Translations under genes and position numbers: made by a program
Source: Adineta ricciae
Taxonomy: Eukaryota > Rotifera > Eurotatoria > Adinetida > Adinetidae
DNA length: 64,000 nt
Assembly (NCBI GenBank): GCA_905250025.1
Contig: CAJNOJ010000443.1
Location: forward strand, 1-64,000
Direction of reading: 5' to 3'
Notes under the pieces: model-generated
What the model saw: only the letters and a program-made list of their open reading frames with translations
The model's database searches: none
Told to the model about the DNA's origin: nothing
In this document: in pieces, positions 10,866 to 28,100 of the stretch
How the letters are laid out: every line of letters starts with the position of its first letter
Numbering within the stretch: the stretch's first letter is position 1

Positions 10866-11708
10866 ATGTCGACGAAAAAGATTCTTTTTGTTTTATCATC
10901 TCATGGTCAATTTCCCAATGGACATCCAACTGGTTGGTATTTACCAGAGGTAAACGAAAATGAAATTTCATTTAAATTCATATGATATTTTGTTTATTAA
11001 AGGCCGCTCATCCATATTATGTATTAGAACCTCATTTTACCATCGAATGGGCAAGTCCAAAAGGAGGAAAAGCACCCTTAGATCCTTCATCAGTCGAGAA
11101 TTTCAAAGATGATGCTGAATCTAAACAATTTTTATCCGACGAAAAAGCCAAACAAGGTTATGAAAACACAAAAAAATTAAGTGAAGTCAACGCCAAAGAT
11201 TATGAAGCGATAGTTTATGTTGGTGGACATGGTCCAATGTTTGATTTACCAGAGGACAAAACAAATATTCAATTAGCTGAAGACTTTTGGAAACAAGGGA
11301 AAATTGTATCTGCAGTTTGTCACGGTCCAGGAGCGATTGGTAAATGTAAATTTTATTTTCATCGAATATTTTTCGTTTGTTTTAGTTAATGTAAAGGATG
11401 AAAATGGAAAAGCAATTGTTAGTGGAAGAAAAGTGACTTCATTTGGGAATGAAGAAGAAGAACAAATCAAATTAACTGATGCCGTTCCATTTCTTCTCGA
11501 AACACGTTTGAAAGAATTAGGAGGAAAATTTGAAAAAAATGAAAAACCATGGGGATCACATGTTACTGTCGATGGACAACGTTTGTTTACTTCTTGTTTT
11601 CTATTCAATTTCTTTGAAATTTTCTCGTTTTTAGTTATTCTTGGCGCAAATCCAGCATCAGCTCATGACTTTGGCGTGGCCATTCTTAATGCTATTAACA
11701 AAAAATAA
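10866..11708 (+). CDS. DJ-1/PfpI superfamily protein, Hsp31-like
   Basis: Four exons join cleanly: 10866-10949, 11003-11339, 11386-11580 and 11635-11708, with GT-AG introns of 46-54 nt. The protein is about 229 residues. It starts MSTKKILFVLSSH and has the Hsp31-type GHPTGWYLPE segment, the AxPxGGKxPLDPSS block, the acidic YVGGHGPMFDLPE loop, the nucleophile elbow AVCHGPGAI (Cys is the catalytic residue), and the C-terminal GANPASAHD block. This pattern belongs to the Hsp31/glutathione-independent glyoxalase class (D-lactate dehydratase) rather than animal PARK7, which is shorter. Likely role: cytosolic methylglyoxal detoxification or chaperone. Splicing was inferred from frame continuity. 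Confidence 0.92.
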
Positions 11709-12577
11709 AGATTTTCATTTCGTTTTATTTAATAAGATGAGATTTTTTAGAAAGGAGCTCATTTTTACATCAATAGACTGGCCAGTCATATAAAAGAATT
11801 GATATTTTAGAAATACTACAGTAGATTTCTTTTTAACAATAAAAATATGTAACGGAATTTATTCATATCTGTTGTAACCTCATTGTTAGCAGAAGAAAGC
11901 TGTTCATTCGATACGCCTTTCTTACATAAGAAACTCTCAGCGCATTCTTGTAGAAATGCTCTTGTATGTAAATGATTCCCAAATTATATTCGTTGATATC
12001 GTGTTCCTTTTGGTTCGATTATTCTTCGGTCCACTTTGACCGAGAACAGTTTATTAACTTTCTCTTACTGACCAAAGATTCTCGCCCACTAGACGTTAAT
12101 AGACTGCAGGACGAAGAATAACAGAAAGCTACGATCTGTATCGTAGCGACGGCACCAGAATTTTCTGAATATTTGAACAGACAATTCAATGGTTGAATTT
12201 CCCTTTCAAGTTTGACAATAATGAGAAATCGAAACATGTAGTTATTGTCTTTGGAAACTCTCGTTTAATATGACGAGTATTACTTACCCATGTGGAACAG
12301 TTATCTTTAACCAAATTCATAAAATTCATTCTATCATCACAGTACTGAAGAAAACAAATATTCAATAATACATTAAGTATCTCAATGAGAATTCTTGAGC
12401 ATTAATTTATTTCTATTCTTTTTTTATCAGATAAATTGGTAATAAAATCATTGGATTTTCATATCTTCGATGAAAAAATCAATCAACAGTTTCTTTCCAG
12501 GAAATAAAAGACTTCCGAAATATTATTAGATGCAAATTCATCCAATGATATTTTAATGTTTTCCATTCGATTTGACA
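11709..12577. other. Intergenic DNA
   Basis: AT-rich with no recognised gene. A 72-codon minus-strand frame at 12019-12237 has no known motif and was not accepted. Confidence 0.5.
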
Positions 12578-12799
12578 TTAGTTCATATGAAATCCATTTA
12601 GATTTTGATGTTTCATTCGAAGATAATTAAGTTCTCTTCGACTATCAACTAATTTAACAACATCAGTCGGCATTATTTTCTCAGATAATAAAATATTTTT
12701 GATTAATTTATGTTGTTTCGTATCTTCTTCATTCTCAATAATCGTAACAAAGAATAAACTTTTAACAAAAAGAAATGTTTTTATTTTAAACGAATTCAT
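12578..12799 (-). CDS. Small hypothetical ORF downstream of the LRR gene
   Basis: A 73-codon frame opens with an ATG and contains charged, coding-like text (IIENEEDTKQHKLIKNILL and VDSRRELNYLRMKHQ). It follows the stop of the LRR gene on the same strand by about 140 bases. It may be a small separate protein, a missed terminal exon of an alternative transcript, or chance. No family was recognised. Confidence 0.3.
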   Translation of the reverse strand: MNSFKIKTFLFVKSLFFVTIIENEEDTKQHKLIKNILLSEKIMPTDVVKLVDSRRELNYLRMKHQNLNGFHMN

Positions 12800-12935
12800 C
12801 TGTAAAAGCCTTTATAGAAACAAAATCGTTTTTTCCTCATTGAGAAAACAAGATTAGTTCAGCATTGCATTGAATCTCATCTTTATATTTAAAAATAAGC
12901 CAAATTGAAACATAATTGTACAATGAAAATGTCTG

Positions 12936-14623
12936 TTAACGATAAAAATACATTCCTCGTTGTAAATACGGATAATTATATCGATTAAATTGTGTTCGAT
13001 TAAATCCATTATTATTAAATGGAGTATTAAACGATGGAAAATAATAATATTGAGCTGGATAGTTATAATTTTGATTCGGTCGAATAGGAACATTTTCATT
13101 GGCAAGATTTCCTCCCATAGAAGCTAAAAAAGAAATAATTGAAAAAGAACTTTTCTTAACAAAAACTTTTTCTACTTGATTTTCTTAATAATGAAGGTAT
13201 TTGTATTGGTTTACTTGTTTCCTTTTTTCTTTCATTTGATTGAACCGAAGATACAATTTGAACATCCTACATGAAATTCTTTTCAATTGAAGTTTTCAAT
13301 AACCAAAACGAACCTTTTTCGTTCTCTTTACATTTGAATTGACGATATTCTGAAAAATGAAATTTTTCTCTATTAATTTCCAATGTCTTCGATAGAAAGT
13401 CGTCTTACCGTATTATTTCGAATAGAACTAATCAGTTTCTCTCTTTGTTGATGTCCAAGATCATTTTCAATGAGATTGAACGTATCATTATTCTACAAAA
13501 TCAAATCAATTTCATTAATGAAATGAAAGAAACTTTTCAGACGTTTTTATTTTGTATCGCATCCGCAAATTCCTTTGCTTCGATATAACCGAGATTTACG
13601 CCAACGAGACAAAACGTTTGAATGCTCTATAAGAAAATTCAAGAAAAAGACATTTTAGGTTTCAAATATTCCTTACCGTATTTCTTCGTATTGCTTCGGC
13701 GAATTTTTCATCTTGAGACGATTCAATTTCATTTCCAACGAGACAAAAAGTATGAATATGCTAAGAATTTTTCAAAGTTCTACAAATCTTCGATACAAAT
13801 CAAGTCTTACCGAACTATTTCGTATAATTCGAGCAATTTTTTCCGCTGGAACTTGATCAATCAAAGCTCCATCAACACTAACCGTATGAATATTCTACAA
13901 AATCAAATAAAATCTTTCGAAACAAATCTTCGCAATGTTAAATCCTCACGGGATTATTTTGAATTGCATCAATTAATCTTTCGATATCATAATTTCCAAT
14001 ATTAATATTAAATGACGATTTTTCTTTGCTTTTCTCCACTGTTTTCCCAGTAATACTCAACGTATGAATACTCTACAAATAAATCGCAACAATTTTATTT
14101 GAGAAAAAGAAAACAAAATTTGCTCTTCTTACTGAACTGTCTCGTATTGCATCAGCGAATTTTCCAACATCAGGAGATTCGATATTATCTCGAACAAGTT
14201 TAAATGTTTGAAAATTCTATAACAAAAGTGTTTTCGATCAATTTCGAGTCAACAAATAAATTTACCGAATTTTGAGCCAATGTATTGGCGAATTGTCCAC
14301 TTTGAATAAGTCCAAGTTGATTTGCGTTAATCGCAAATGTGTTGATTTTCTAAAAGAAAAAAAACCAATTCAAATTCCTTTTTTCTCCTTCAAAGTGAAA
14401 CAATTCGTACAGAATTTGCATTGATTATTTTATCTAATAATTCAACAACCGAATTGTTGATTTGACTTCCTAAAATATGAATTGTATTTATTGTCTAATT
14501 TAGAAAGAAAACAAATGAATATAAGACAATTCACATAAGAATCAAAGTTTGTCTTACAGAACGATCATTGCTTTTCATTGTAAAATTTCCCAGATGAGTC
14601 GATCGGATAAGTTGAATAGTCAT
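12936..14623 (-). CDS. Multi-exon leucine-rich-repeat protein with Asn/Tyr-rich tail
   Basis: The start ATG at 14623 opens a 22-codon exon (MTIQLIRSTHLGNF). Eight repeat exons follow, seven of exactly 84 nt (28 codons), for example 13760-13677, 13626-13543 and 13492-13409. Each has the pattern xIHTFxLVGNxIExxxxEKFAxAIRxNx, an RNI/tropomodulin-style LRR. One exon (about 14085-13950) has an extra 13 residues rich in Ser/Lys/Asn. Two short Lys/Ser-rich exons lead to a last exon of low complexity (NYNYPAQYYYFPSFN) ending MYFYR at 12936. Splice sites are GT-AG, introns 48-65 nt, all LRR exons phase 0. Repeats are strongly diverged from each other, unlike the array at 2-3.7 kb. Function is unknown; tropomodulin-like actin binding is one possibility on repeat wording only. 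Confidence 0.8.
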
Positions 14624-15624
14624 TTTTAGAATAAAACAAACGTTTCTTTTAACAAGTGTCTAAACACAACAAAAACTGAAAAATATTTTTCATTCTATCG
14701 ATCGTTATATAATGTTTTTTTTCAAAATTTACCTCTTTTTCTCTCTCTTGATGAGATATTTATCAGTAAAGTTACACTTTTAACTGTGGTTAATTAATTG
14801 CGAGTACGAGAGGAAAGAAAAATAAGTGATTTTGTTTGTTTCTTTTCAATTGGTTATGCAAGTTATTTGATGTTTACGAAATATTTTTTGCGTCGTAACC
14901 GATTAAACATGTTTGAGGAAAGAAAAATACTTCCCCTGATGATACGCTAAAACGACTGGAACCGAAATTATGATTCATTCAGAGATATTTCAATGGCAAT
15001 TTCGTATAAAATTATGTCATGAGTTGAAAAACAAGTTTTTCGTCATTTTTGCATCGTAATAAAAAGTTTTGGCAAAGAATCCGATTCGATTTGAAACGAA
15101 TTCAAACACTAAGAGACATTTTATGAATGACAAATTATCAACAAATGACGCCTGTCCTTTAAATTTATCGGTCAATTTCTGAAAGACTTGTGATATTATT
15201 ACTCAATATGTTTCAAATGAGATAAAGATTTCTTCTAATGCATAATTCGATCCACTTATTCATTTTTGCGAAAGTTGGTTGCACCTACTTATACAACTTA
15301 TGTGACGTTCTTCTTTTTATAATGGATCAGAAAGGTTTCGTCTCAGACTGATATTCTCCACCGTTCGTCAAATTCTAACGATGTCACTAATCTTTTCGTA
15401 GAAGTAGCAAATACGATTTGAAAGGAAAGGTTTATAATAAAACAAACATCAGATCCGAACTCCTTGACCCTGATAAATATAGTTACTTTCAAAATTGTCA
15501 TTTGACAGTCTTGCACTTGGTCGTGCCACAATTGAATGTCAATTTATCTAAAAAAACCTCATCTATTTTCCGTTTCAGATGTATTCTTTAAATAAAAGAA
15601 ATGTTAAGAAAAATTAAAAAAACT
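14624..15624. other. Intergenic DNA
   Basis: No gene supported. It contains the promoter region of the minus-strand LRR gene at its left edge and no recognisable repeat. Confidence 0.5.
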
Positions 15625-16334
15625 CTATGAATAAATCTCAAGATTAATATGTGTATCTTGTGTACCATGTGAACTCGAATGATCATCTGGAACAATATAT
15701 CCTTGTCCAATAGGTACTCTACTACGATAATAGGAAATCAAGTCCGTATTTTGTCCACCTGTATAAGGTTCTGTTGCATCGAGAACATAATTTCCTTGCG
15801 AATCTTTAATTTAGAATTGATTCGGTGCATTAGAAAAAAGATTATCTTTAATACCAGTCACTATAAAGAACCATCGTTACTTGTAAAGACTAATAAACCA
15901 TTATAACCTCTAATAAAACTTATATCAACAAATATCATATTTTGAAAAGCATTAAAATGAATTTCTGCCCATGTTGCAGGATCATTTGGTGCACTAGTTA
16001 ATTTTTGAATTCGATCTTCCCATCGGTGATCAAGTTCAACTAATTGATTTTCGCCGGCTGAAATATCAATCGTTCTTTCAACGTTGAACAACGGTTGATA
16101 GGGACCGAGATTGGGAAAGAATCCGAGTTTTTTTTTCAAAGAGAGTTATTCCAGAACCGTTTGTACCATGTCGAAAATTGCCTGACCAACCATCGGGTAA
16201 ATAATACATAAATCACCCACTAATGATTACCCAGATGGAATTATCGCTACTTGTTCTGATTGTGTATCATTTCTGGTTGCTACGAGATTTATTGCATGTT
16301 GTAATTGATTGATAAATTCTAGACTAACAGGCAT
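15625..16334 (-). pseudogene. Decayed gene, fungal-like secreted protein type (unidentified)
   Basis: Coding text can be followed on the minus strand from an ATG at 16334 but changes frame. The first 35 codons (MPVSLEFINQLQHAI onward) meet TAA after IIPSG. A GWSGNFRHGTNGSG segment follows in another frame, then a 92-codon open stretch containing HRWEDRIQKLTSAPNDPATW and VDISFIRGYNG. After one more stop comes DSQGNYVLDATEPYTGGQN and the end VPDDHSSSHGTQD. The ordered, continuous protein-like text with several frame breaks shows a dead gene. The style resembles secreted fungal proteins, and a fungal-like GH128 pseudogene lies next door in the opposite orientation, but I could not name the family. 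Confidence 0.6.
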
Positions 16335-16617
16335 AGTTGAAATAATAGAATGATGAATTGAATTAAAGATGAACTGTACGATTCATTTATACTCTTCTTT
16401 TCGGACATAGTATTCATCCAGAACTTTTTCACATTATTGTGCGAAAAATATCACGAAGTTATTCATCGTATGACGACAGTTGTGTGAAACAACGCGTTTC
16501 CCGTTTTTCTCTACTAATGACATGAGAACAGGGTGAAGATACAAGTAATCAAGTATAAATATCAAGAAGTATTTTGATTGAAACTTTCCTTACTTGATTT
16601 CTATTTCAATTGAAGAT

Positions 16618-17114
16618 ATGTCGAAAAAACGTGGAATTGCTTGGCCATTAGAAAATCATGAAGATCATTTGGACGTTTTTCCATCAGATCGGATCAAGCA
16701 AATATGGATCCGTATGAAGCTGCTCGATTGTGGAAAGAATTTATCGAACCATTAAGACAACAAGGAATACGTTTAGGCCCACCGAATATTTCAAGTACAG
16801 AAGAAGGTTCAAATTGGTTACAAACATTTTAAAATCAAGGTTGTCACATTGATTTTCTTGCTTTACATTGGTATGGTCATGGAGTAGATAACTTTATTAA
16901 TTATATAAATAATGCTCGACAAAGATTAGGTTCTCAATATCCTGTTTGGATAACTGAATTTGCTTGTACTTCTTGGAATGCTAATGAATCTTTTCCGCAA
17001 GATGAAATTAATCAATTATTTGATCAGAGTTTAACTCGTTTAGATGAATTACATTGGATAGAACGATACTCATGGTTGGGAGCTATGCGATGTTTACCCG
17101 CAATCGATATCTAA
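16618..17114 (+). pseudogene. Asl1-like glycoside hydrolase (GH128 type), decayed
   Basis: The start MSKKRGIAWPLEN matches the KRGIAWP opening of fungal Asl1-like glucanases (Glyco_hydro_cc, GH128), which act on beta-1,3-glucan. Later blocks are DPYEAARLWKEFIEPLRQQG, RLGPPNISSTEEGSNWLQTF, IDFLALHWYGHG and YPVWITEFACTSW (catalytic-Glu type TEFA motif), then WIERYSWLGAM. Damage is clear. The middle region carrying the first catalytic block (GFNEPD-type) is deleted, joining IKQIW to the DPYEA block with a frame change. A TAA at 16830-16832 interrupts the frame. Fungal-type GH128 in an animal is best explained by horizontal transfer followed by loss. No intron is seen in the remaining sequence. 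Confidence 0.8.
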
Positions 17115-17315
17115 TTCAAACTCTTCTCTCTTGTTTTCTAAAAAGAAGATTTGTTTTATTCAAATCTACTCGTTTTCATGAACAATTGACATTCCACTAT
17201 TTTATTTTGAAATAAAGGAATTTTATTGACAGAACTTTTGAATAAAAGATAAATGATTTCTAAATTACGAGAATCTTTCTTTTTTACGGGAAAAAGAACT
17301 AATATAAGAGGACAA

Positions 17316-21544
<4,229 letters not shown>

Positions 21545-22145
21545 TATGATATTATTTAACAAAATATGTACGTCGATAGTCATCATTAAAACCACGGTCT
21601 TTTTCTTGTTCTCTTTCATTTAATGTACAAAAGATATTTATCATATTTGTACTTAAGAATACTCAACGATTTCTTTTTCACATTTTTCTTCTTTTCTTTT
21701 TTTGACAAAATCATTTTTCTTTAATGATATTTAGTTTAACAATTTCATCAAAAACACTTCATTTAATGTCAATACGAATGTTTCTTTTGAGGAACATTCT
21801 CTCGAACCATTTGCCCTTTGTGCGTAATGTACTCAAAGTAAATTCTGTTTTTCTCGTTCTCTCTCACTTTCACTTCATATTTTCCGTTTATGAAAAAACC
21901 CAATGTGTCTCATACTCAACATTCTTTGATAATGATGAAAACACGAAAAGATACATTCCAAGATTATTTCAATTCTTTGAAAAGAGAACTGTATGTTGTA
22001 TTCGTAAAGATTCGTTTTTGAGTATAATTAATTCATGTAGTTTGTTTGAAGAAAAGAAAAAAGAAATTGTCCGATGATGAAACGTTTATTTTGTTTGTAC
22101 TAAAATAATCTTGAAAATGAACTGACAAAGAAAAGAAATGGAAAA
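21545..22145. other. Intergenic DNA between two minus-strand genes
   Basis: It holds the ATP1A 5' flank and the 3' flank of the RhoGEF gene. A 117-codon plus-strand frame at 21724-22077 lacks any domain and is treated as chance. Confidence 0.5.
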
Positions 22146-25100
22146 TTAGAATTGCCAAAGAATTAAATGCGCAAGAGCATCATCTTTTCCTAAATTCTCA
22201 TCCAAATTCTGATAATCATCGAATCCATCTCCAATTGTCATGAGAAATCGTTTGAAATTTTCATTTCGAAAATTGAATTTGTCCATTGAAAGACAAAATC
22301 TCACAGGACCAACATGACCATAAGATAAACTTTTCAATTGAATTGAATTCAAATTGAATTTATTTGTTCCATGAATCGATAAATTATCAACTAATTGTGG
22401 AATTGTTAAATTAAGAAGAATTCCAGCACTTGTTCCAATCCATAAAGTTTCTTTACAAATATTCAATGTACTAATATGAAGACAACCTAATTTATGTGCA
22501 CGAATAATATCATCACAAACTACAAATTTACATAACAATTCTTTTTTTCTCTTTCAATGAATCGAAATTACTTTGTAATTTTTGTGCGACAATTGTTCGA
22601 ATACTTGTTTCAAATAAACAATTTAAATTCGTTGCATGATAAAGACGAATTTCATGTGAACCTTGTGATGTTATCCAAACATGATGCATTAATGATCCAC
22701 CTGTAACCATACAATGAATATGTCGATGACAATCATCAACAATAAATGAATGCTAAAGAAATTTTGAAAAGAAAAGATTTTTCTTTGGAAAAGTTTTTAC
22801 TTGAATTTGTAATGAATTTGTACAAAGAATGAAGATTCGATCACGTAATGCACACCAAAGTTTCCCAGCAGCAATTGTCATAACTGAAATTGGATCATTC
22901 GAATCTTCATCAGAATATTCATTTAACGTTTGATTTGATATTTCATTATTTTCATCAATACTTTCAATAATTGGATTATCCAAATCCCATTGTTGATCTA
23001 AACAAATGAATTTTATTTGAAAATTTCTTTCAAAATTCGTTTTCTTACTGATATCTCGTTTGAAAACAGCTAATTGACCATGATTTAATGCCAAAAAGAC
23101 TTTATCTTCAAAATATCTTTACAAAAGAAAAAGAAAGAAAACATTATTGAGGAAAACGATTTCTCTTTTAAAAAAGAACGAACAGAATTGAATGAATTGA
23201 CGAATGAAATTGTTTAATAATTCGATTTTTTCTTCCAAAATCTTTCATTGTCTGTGAACAATCATAAATAAATAATCTAAATTTGACAAATTAATATCGA
23301 GAAAAGTTCCGAACGTTTTCTCCTTACTCTCCATGAATAGTTCCAATCCAAATCATATCATTTGAATAATCATGTTGAATTGTTGATTGATGAAGAGATT
23401 CTTGTTCATCATCACTCGAATCAAAATCCAAAGATTCATTTGAATTTAAATTTGTTTTTAAAAGTAATGATTTGTCTCCCATATCATTAAAAGGAACATA
23501 ACAAATACAATTAATCTTCGATGTTGCAATTGAATTCAAACTTTTCACTGTTAAATCAGATTCATAATTAATTAAACAGATTTCACCTTCCGTGTTACAT
23601 AAACAAATTTCATTGAGATATGGACGAATAATTCCACAAGTGTACTAAACGAACAGATTTAACGAAGAAATTTGAAAAAGAAAAGACGAACTTGACTTCC
23701 TGGTCGATGATGAGGAAGAGTTAAAGCGTGTTCAAAAGTTAAATTTCGTCGTCCAGTTAGATTTTCAACTAAACATTATTGAAATTAGATTGACAAATAA
23801 GAACAAAGGAAAATGTTTACAAAGAATCTTTTTTGCGTCGAGAAAATTGTTTTCCCACAAAGTTTTTTGTTCAATTGTTGAAAATATCACATTAATTGTT
23901 TCTGTAGAATCACTGAAATAAATCAAATGAAACAATTTTTTTCCAAATTAAATCTTTTCTTTTACTTTGTAGTTAAAATTAATTGAATATTCGTTGATTT
24001 TTCCTCCGAAATATTCGATGGTTCGGGACTTGCTTTTCGTAAACTAGTCGTTTCATCAAGTAAATGTTTATTTACAATTTCAACTGTTTCTTTTATTGAA
24101 TCATCTAATTGCTGAAAAATATCGAAGATTTGTCAATGAAAGTCAAATGAGAATTTCAACAAACTTGATGAGAAACTGTGATTGTTCGAGATAAATCAGA
24201 GATTTGTCCCAGTGTTATTAAATCTTCTTCGAAATGACGTTTATTGTCCGTTAATGTACTTGTCAATGAATGAGATTTTTTCAATGACGGTGGAGTTGAT
24301 ATTGACGAACGAGATTTTTTCAAATGATCTTAATTAAATATTAAACAAAGAAAACAAAAAGTGACTTTGAATATCAATGAAATCTTAACTGTCTATGAGA
24401 ACTTCTTTATCAATTTCAAGTTAAAATGATCGATTTCAGTTTTCAAACGATTCATTAAGAGAAATTAGAAATGACATTTTGCTGATCTCACAAGTGTTTT
24501 TTTTCCTGTAATTTCAAAAAGTAAATGTCTTACATGAAGCTAGTTCAATGTTTTCAATTGAGATTTTCATAATTAATTTATGTTTATTGTTTTCAATGTA
24601 TTGTTTTCCCGATGGTGAATTTCTGAAATATAAGAAAGAATAATTCGGTTTATCCGATAATGAAATGTTACACAATAAATGAATTGGTTGATTTTTTTGT
24701 TGATGAAACGTTTCTTCGTTTTGAACTTGTGATGATCATTAAATCATTGAAGAGAAAAATTCCTCGATCTTTTTTGAAACCTGATGCTGATTGAATAGTT
24801 ACAATATCATATGAAATATAATATCTTTCATCATTAACTAACTGAAAAAAGTCAATAAATAGAAAGAATTTGTTAAAATCGAATGATTTACATCTTTTAA
24901 ATTCTCAATCAAATCTTGAAGAGTTTCCAAAGCATTTTTATTCAAATTTAATTCAGTTGATCCAACTTCTTTTTGAACTTGATCAATTTGTTCAGCTAAT
25001 GAATGAATTTCTAATTGTGCTTTAAGCATCAATTGATAATCTGGATGATTTATATTTGTACATTTAAGAAAATCTTTTAAATATAATTCATATCGTGGAA

Positions 25101-28100
25101 TTCGTTGCACCGGTTGTATTAATAAATCATGTAATGTTAATTTACCACGATGATCACGTGCTTGTTGTTCAAGAAATTTATTAAATGATGACATTTCACG
25201 ACAAGTTCCAATTGCCATTTGACTTGTTTTATAATTATTAACAAAACTTGTATAAGTTTCAATCACTGACATTCGAGTGAACTAAAGCAATGAATTTCAA
25301 AAGAAGGTCGTTTTTGAAGAAAACTTTCATTTACCATTTGTAATAAAAGATCGCCAACGGTTTGTTTATTATCCCATTGAGTTAATTTTTGAGAAAGGGA
25401 AATTAGAAATGCCTAAAAGAAGAAGATGATGATGATGATGAATTCTTGAAAATGTAATTCTGTACGGTATGATGAATATGAATTTCGGGAATTTTGTAGA
25501 AAATATCATTGATCAGATCATTCGAAACGATATTTTTATCTTTCATTGGTAAATAATATTTCTATAAAATGAAAGGATTAGTTTTATTTTCAATCGAAGA
25601 ATTTCTTTTTTTTTGTACCGTAACAAGATTTTTCAATGCTTCAACATAAGATTTCTCTGTATCGTACATTTGCAAAGCAATTGCTTTTCTCTTAGCCTAA
25701 AAAAAAGAGAAAATAGAAAGTCAATTCGTGTTATTAAGAAATCAAATGACTTGACGAGAAACTGATTCTTCTTGTGGATCGGTATGATGACGTCTTTTAC
25801 AATAAAAATTCCAATTTGATTTGAATTTGTTTGGATCAATAACAACAGTTTCTGCTCGAGTTCGAGAAGAATTCTTTGATCTATCTTTGTCTGACATTCC
25901 CTTCAAATTCTTTTCTCTAATAGATTCAGATAGACGAGAAAACGACAGAATTTTATCTCATCTATTGATAGAATATGTTGGTAGAGTTATATGTCATCAT
26001 AAATCTAAAGAAAAGCAAATGTATTTACCTCATTTTTGTCATCAATTGTGACATTTGATGTAGGAGGAGTTCCATTAGAAATTGATGTACTATTTAAACT
26101 AGGAATACTTGTTGATAATGTTGAATTATGTTCGATTGTTAAATTTGATTGATCAGATGGAATTAAATGAGGTGTTGATTGACATGTTAAACTATCATTA
26201 GACGATATTCCTTTAAAATCTGTATTTATCAAATCAGTTGGTTTAGGAATTGTATGACTTCGTGTTATTCCATTTCGACGAACATTTGTTGGACTTGATG
26301 TTGAACATTCGAAATTATTAATTGGTTCCTCAATTAAAGAAAAACAAAAGGATTTTGTTAAGAATCGATAAAAGAAGAATTGTCAAACTTGAAATTGTTT
26401 ATGAAGAACTTTTGGTTGAAAAGGAAGAAAAGATTTGGGTGGTAAAATATTTGTTGATGATTCTTTCAAAGCTTTTTCTTGATTTAATAAAGCTAAAAGT
26501 GGACGATGATAAATCGGTTGTTCGATATTTTCTTCAATTGAAGATTTTGTTGGAGAAATTGTTTGAATCTTTTGGATAAATTCATTTTCATATGGTGATG
26601 AACTCACACTAACACGAATACTTTCCAAACGATTATTCGAAACTAAACAAATAATTGAAATTAGAAGAAAAAAGAAGAAGAGATTTTAAGATAAACTAAC
26701 TTGATGATTGATTTGGTTGATGAATTTGAACTTGATGTGGCGATGAAGGTTTTTTTGTTGAATAAATCAAATTTTCTTCTCGAGTTTTAATTTCTGTTTT
26801 TTTCTTAAAATTCGTATTTTCAATTTCTAAGATTTTCTTCTTCTCAATATTTAATCCTCCATCTCGTGATGGATTTGTATGATGATGTGATTTTAATGCT
26901 AATGAATCTGTTGATGACATCGAAAGATTTCGAAGGAGATTATGAACTCGAATTAATTGAGAATTTCTAAAAGAAAAATATTGAAAAGAAAATATTCGAG
27001 AAAGAAATTTTTGTTACTTTGGATTTGTTTTATGAAAAGATTCATGTATTGTTCGTTTTAATTGAAATAGATTTTGATTTAATCGTGCGAAAGAATGATG
27101 AATTTCAAAAGAATCAGAAAATAAATTTAATTTTTGATGATTTTCAAAGCGAAAATATCTTAATTGATTTATTCGAGATTTTGAAAGATTTTTCGGATAA
27201 GAATTGATTGATAAATAAATCTAAACGAGATTGTTCTTATTTCACAATATTTAGAAAAGAAAAGAAGATTTGTTATTTGTTATTAATAATAGGAAAAGAC
27301 AATCTTTTTTTTTCTTTGGATAAGAAAGAAAAAGAAAGAAAACATGTTTCTGTCTTTTCTTCTAATCATTCGTTCTGTAACTATAATAGATTAACAAATG
27401 TCGATACATATGCCAACCGTATAGAATTAGAGACTCTGCTTATCCAAAAGTATTGTAAAGAAAACGGACGATTGTAGAAGAAGGACATAAACATGATTCT
27501 CTTTTCTTCTCCGTCTATGCCATTTACAATCAGACTGATTCTTCTTCCTTCTTCCTTCTTCTTGTTTTATCTATTGATGATGAGCTAACAAAGAAGAAGA
27601 AGAAAAAGAAACAAGCAATCGCTTTTGGCATCGGTGTGTTCTTCATCAGAATAAATACGACATCATTCATACTCAAAAGAATTCCTTAATAAAGAAAGAA
27701 TAACATTCGCAATAGATATCTATTTGTTAACATATACAAATCAATTATCTTTTTTTTTTGTGTTTTCTATTTATTTCAAATACTTTCATTTTTCTTTTCT
27801 TTTTCAAACAAAATATCGAAATCAATTCTGAGAAAGTTTCTTAAAGAATATAAAAGAAATATTTTGTTATTTGAATGTTGATTGACATACATATTTTGAC
27901 GACAGTCTATAGAACTCATCATATACATACAAACATATCTTTCTTAGACTAAGATTAACGAGTACAAAAATTAACCTTCTCTTCTAATTAAAAAGATAAT
28001 TTATATTGACTTACGGAATATTTCTCATGCCAATTTAAATTAATCAAATGATAATAAGTTTCCATATCATTATTTGATAAAAATAATCTGGATAAATTTA

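Noticed and set aside
13622-14005. 127-codon plus-strand frame
   Set aside because: Antisense to three LRR exons and their introns on the minus strand, which have exact 84-nt size and splice sites.
21724-22077. 117-codon plus-strand frame between ATP1A and the RhoGEF
   Set aside because: No recognisable family, T-rich hydrophobic composition typical of AT-rich intergenic DNA.
26322-27477. Plus-strand frames of 62-89 codons
   Set aside because: Antisense to RhoGEF exons; Lys/Glu/Asp-rich text is the complement of the low-complexity N-terminal region.
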